This document shows, one piece after another, positions 5,735 to 6,637 of a DNA stretch of 6,637 nucleotides. The position numbers and the translations under genes were made by a program. How positions within the stretch are numbered: position 1 is the stretch's first letter; every line of letters starts with the position of its first letter. Below the pieces are notes generated by a model, which had not been told where the DNA came from, searched no databases, and saw only the letters and a program-made list of their open reading frames with translations. This DNA comes from Actinomycetes bacterium (GTDB lineage Bacteria > Actinomycetota > Acidimicrobiia > Spongiisociales > UBA4744), in the NCBI GenBank assembly GCA_024641205.1, contig JAHEDM010000155.1, positions 1 through 6,637 of the forward strand, read 5' to 3'.

Positions 5735-6154
5735 ATGCCGTACAAGTCTTTTGTCTTGCCTGCCATCGGCGTCGTGGTTCTGGTCCTGGGATTCATGCTG
5801 TTCGGAGGTCTCGGTGACAACCTCGTCTATTACTTGACCCCCGCCGAGGCAGTATCGCAACGTGCGGACTTCCCGGACGGCGAGCGGTTCCGCCTGGGTG
5901 GCCTGGTGGTAGACGGCACCATCCAGGAGACCGAAGCCGGCGTGACCTTCGTGGTCACCGACGGAGACAAGTCGATCGACGTCGCCAACAGCGGCGTTCC
6001 TCCTCAACTGTTCCGGGAAGGCATCGGAGTAGTCGTCGAAGGCTCCTGGTCCGGCGACCATTTCGAGTCGGACACCTTGATCGTCAAGCACGACGAGGAG
6101 TACCGGTCTGAAGAAGACGGCGCGTACGTCCCACCGACCGGCACCTCTGGTTAA
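5735..6154 (+). CDS. ccmE: Heme chaperone CcmE
   Basis: This 139-residue membrane-anchored protein carries heme covalently between CcmC and the CcmF ligation site on the outer face of the membrane. One N-terminal anchor spans about 5-25. The OB-fold body shows family hallmarks: YYLTPAEA at 32-39, FRLGGLVVDG at 52-61 and GIGVVVEGSW at 96-105. The heme-binding motif is the classical HxxxY form, with H119 and Y123 in KHDEEY (118-123), not the Cys variant known from archaea and some other bacteria. The C-terminus ends in a short hydrophilic tail with YVPP at 131-134. The ATG follows ccmD by 4 bp and ccmF begins 9 bp after the stop, so it is firmly inside the operon. Size is slightly below that of E. 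coli CcmE (159). Confidence 0.96.
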   Translation: MPYKSFVLPAIGVVVLVLGFMLFGGLGDNLVYYLTPAEAVSQRADFPDGERFRLGGLVVDGTIQETEAGVTFVVTDGDKSIDVANSGVPPQLFREGIGVVVEGSWSGDHFESDTLIVKHDEEYRSEEDGAYVPPTGTSG

Positions 6155-6159
6155 AGGAG
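6153..6159 (+). promoter_or_regulatory. Ribosome binding site of ccmF
   Basis: AAAGGAG, overlapping the ccmE TAA stop, four bases before the ATG at 6164. The spacing is short but usable. Confidence 0.65.
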
Positions 6160-6163
6160 CAGC

Positions 6164-6637
6164 ATGACGGCCACAGTTGGCTACTTGGCAATCTTGGTCG
6201 CGGCCCTCTCCTCGCTCGGCATCATCATCCAGGGGTTCCGGGGAATGCGGAATCCGGAGCTGGCTCGAGCCGAGAAACTCCAGTGGCCGATATACGGGAT
6301 GGTGGGCGGGGCCCTTCTGGCGATGATCGCTCTCGAGGTGGGAATCCTCACCAACGACTTCTCGATTGCCTACATCGCCAACAACTCGGCGACAACGACT
6401 CCCTTCATCTTCAAAGTGGCATCCGCCTGGGCAGCGCTCGAAGGCAGCATCATCCTGTGGGGTTTGGTGCTGGCCGGGTTCGTGTACACCGTCTACCGCG
6501 GATTCGCCAAACGGTCGGAACCCGACCGCCTCGGGGCAGGCGCCCTGGCCGTGATGGGGATCGTTTCCCTGTATTTCTTCGTGTTGATGGCCACGGTGTC
6601 GAACCCGTTCGCCGTGTGCGTGCAGCCTGCCTCGATC
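6164..6637 (+). CDS. ccmF: Cytochrome c heme lyase subunit CcmF, N-terminal part
   Basis: The reading frame is open from the ATG at 6164 to the last base, giving 158 codons of what should be a protein of roughly 650 residues. CcmF is the integral membrane heme lyase subunit that attaches heme from CcmE to CxxCH cysteines of apocytochromes. Membrane segments lie at about 4-24, 44-62, 93-112 and 127-148. The stretch NNSATTTPFIFKVASAWAALEG (73-94), continuing SIILW, matches the conserved CcmF/NrfE region with TP..FK...W...EGS..LW. SNPFA near 147-151 is also typical. The tryptophan-rich WWD motif and heme histidines would lie beyond the window. The related CcmC is excluded because it is already present and lacks this region. 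Confidence 0.93.
   Translation, partial: MTATVGYLAILVAALSSLGIIIQGFRGMRNPELARAEKLQWPIYGMVGGALLAMIALEVGILTNDFSIAYIANNSATTTPFIFKVASAWAALEGSIILWGLVLAGFVYTVYRGFAKRSEPDRLGAGALAVMGIVSLYFFVLMATVSNPFAVCVQPASI

Overview
This window is a compact, high-GC bacterial locus with two divergently transcribed gene clusters that share one purpose: c-type cytochrome respiration. GTG starts, tight 1-4 bp junctions or overlaps, and a possible leaderless start next to a TAnnnT element would fit an actinobacterium-like or Chloroflexota-like organism. No gene here fixes the taxon, so this is only a loose guess.

On the minus strand (3414 down to 89) is a three-gene operon for a menaquinol/quinol:cytochrome c oxidoreductase of the split-cytochrome-b (b6c, Bacillus-like) type. 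It encodes a Tat-anchored Rieske iron-sulfur protein (qcrA-like), a 219-residue cytochrome b6-like subunit with the four heme-ligand histidines (qcrB-like), and a 702-residue fusion (qcrC-like). The fusion joins the C-terminal cytochrome b domain (subunit IV, with the PEWY quinol-site motif) to a string of seven cytochrome c domains. Bacillus QcrC carries one heme c and classical actinobacterial QcrC carries two, so a seven-heme tail is the outstanding feature of the window.

On the plus strand (about 3554 to the right edge) is a System I cytochrome c maturation operon, ccmA-ccmB-ccmC-ccmD-ccmE-ccmF. All but ccmF are complete; ccmF runs off the end. CcmAB and CcmCD load and release heme on CcmE, and CcmF (with partners not seen here) attaches it to CxxCH motifs, exactly what the neighbouring fusion needs seven times over.

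The 139-bp divergent gap (3415-3553) holds candidate promoter elements for both operons, a perfect 10-bp direct repeat spaced 32 bp, and a short inverted repeat around the candidate qcrA -10 element. The left 88 bp beyond the qcrC stop show no gene and no convincing terminator. No mobile elements, tRNA, rRNA or CRISPR array were seen.
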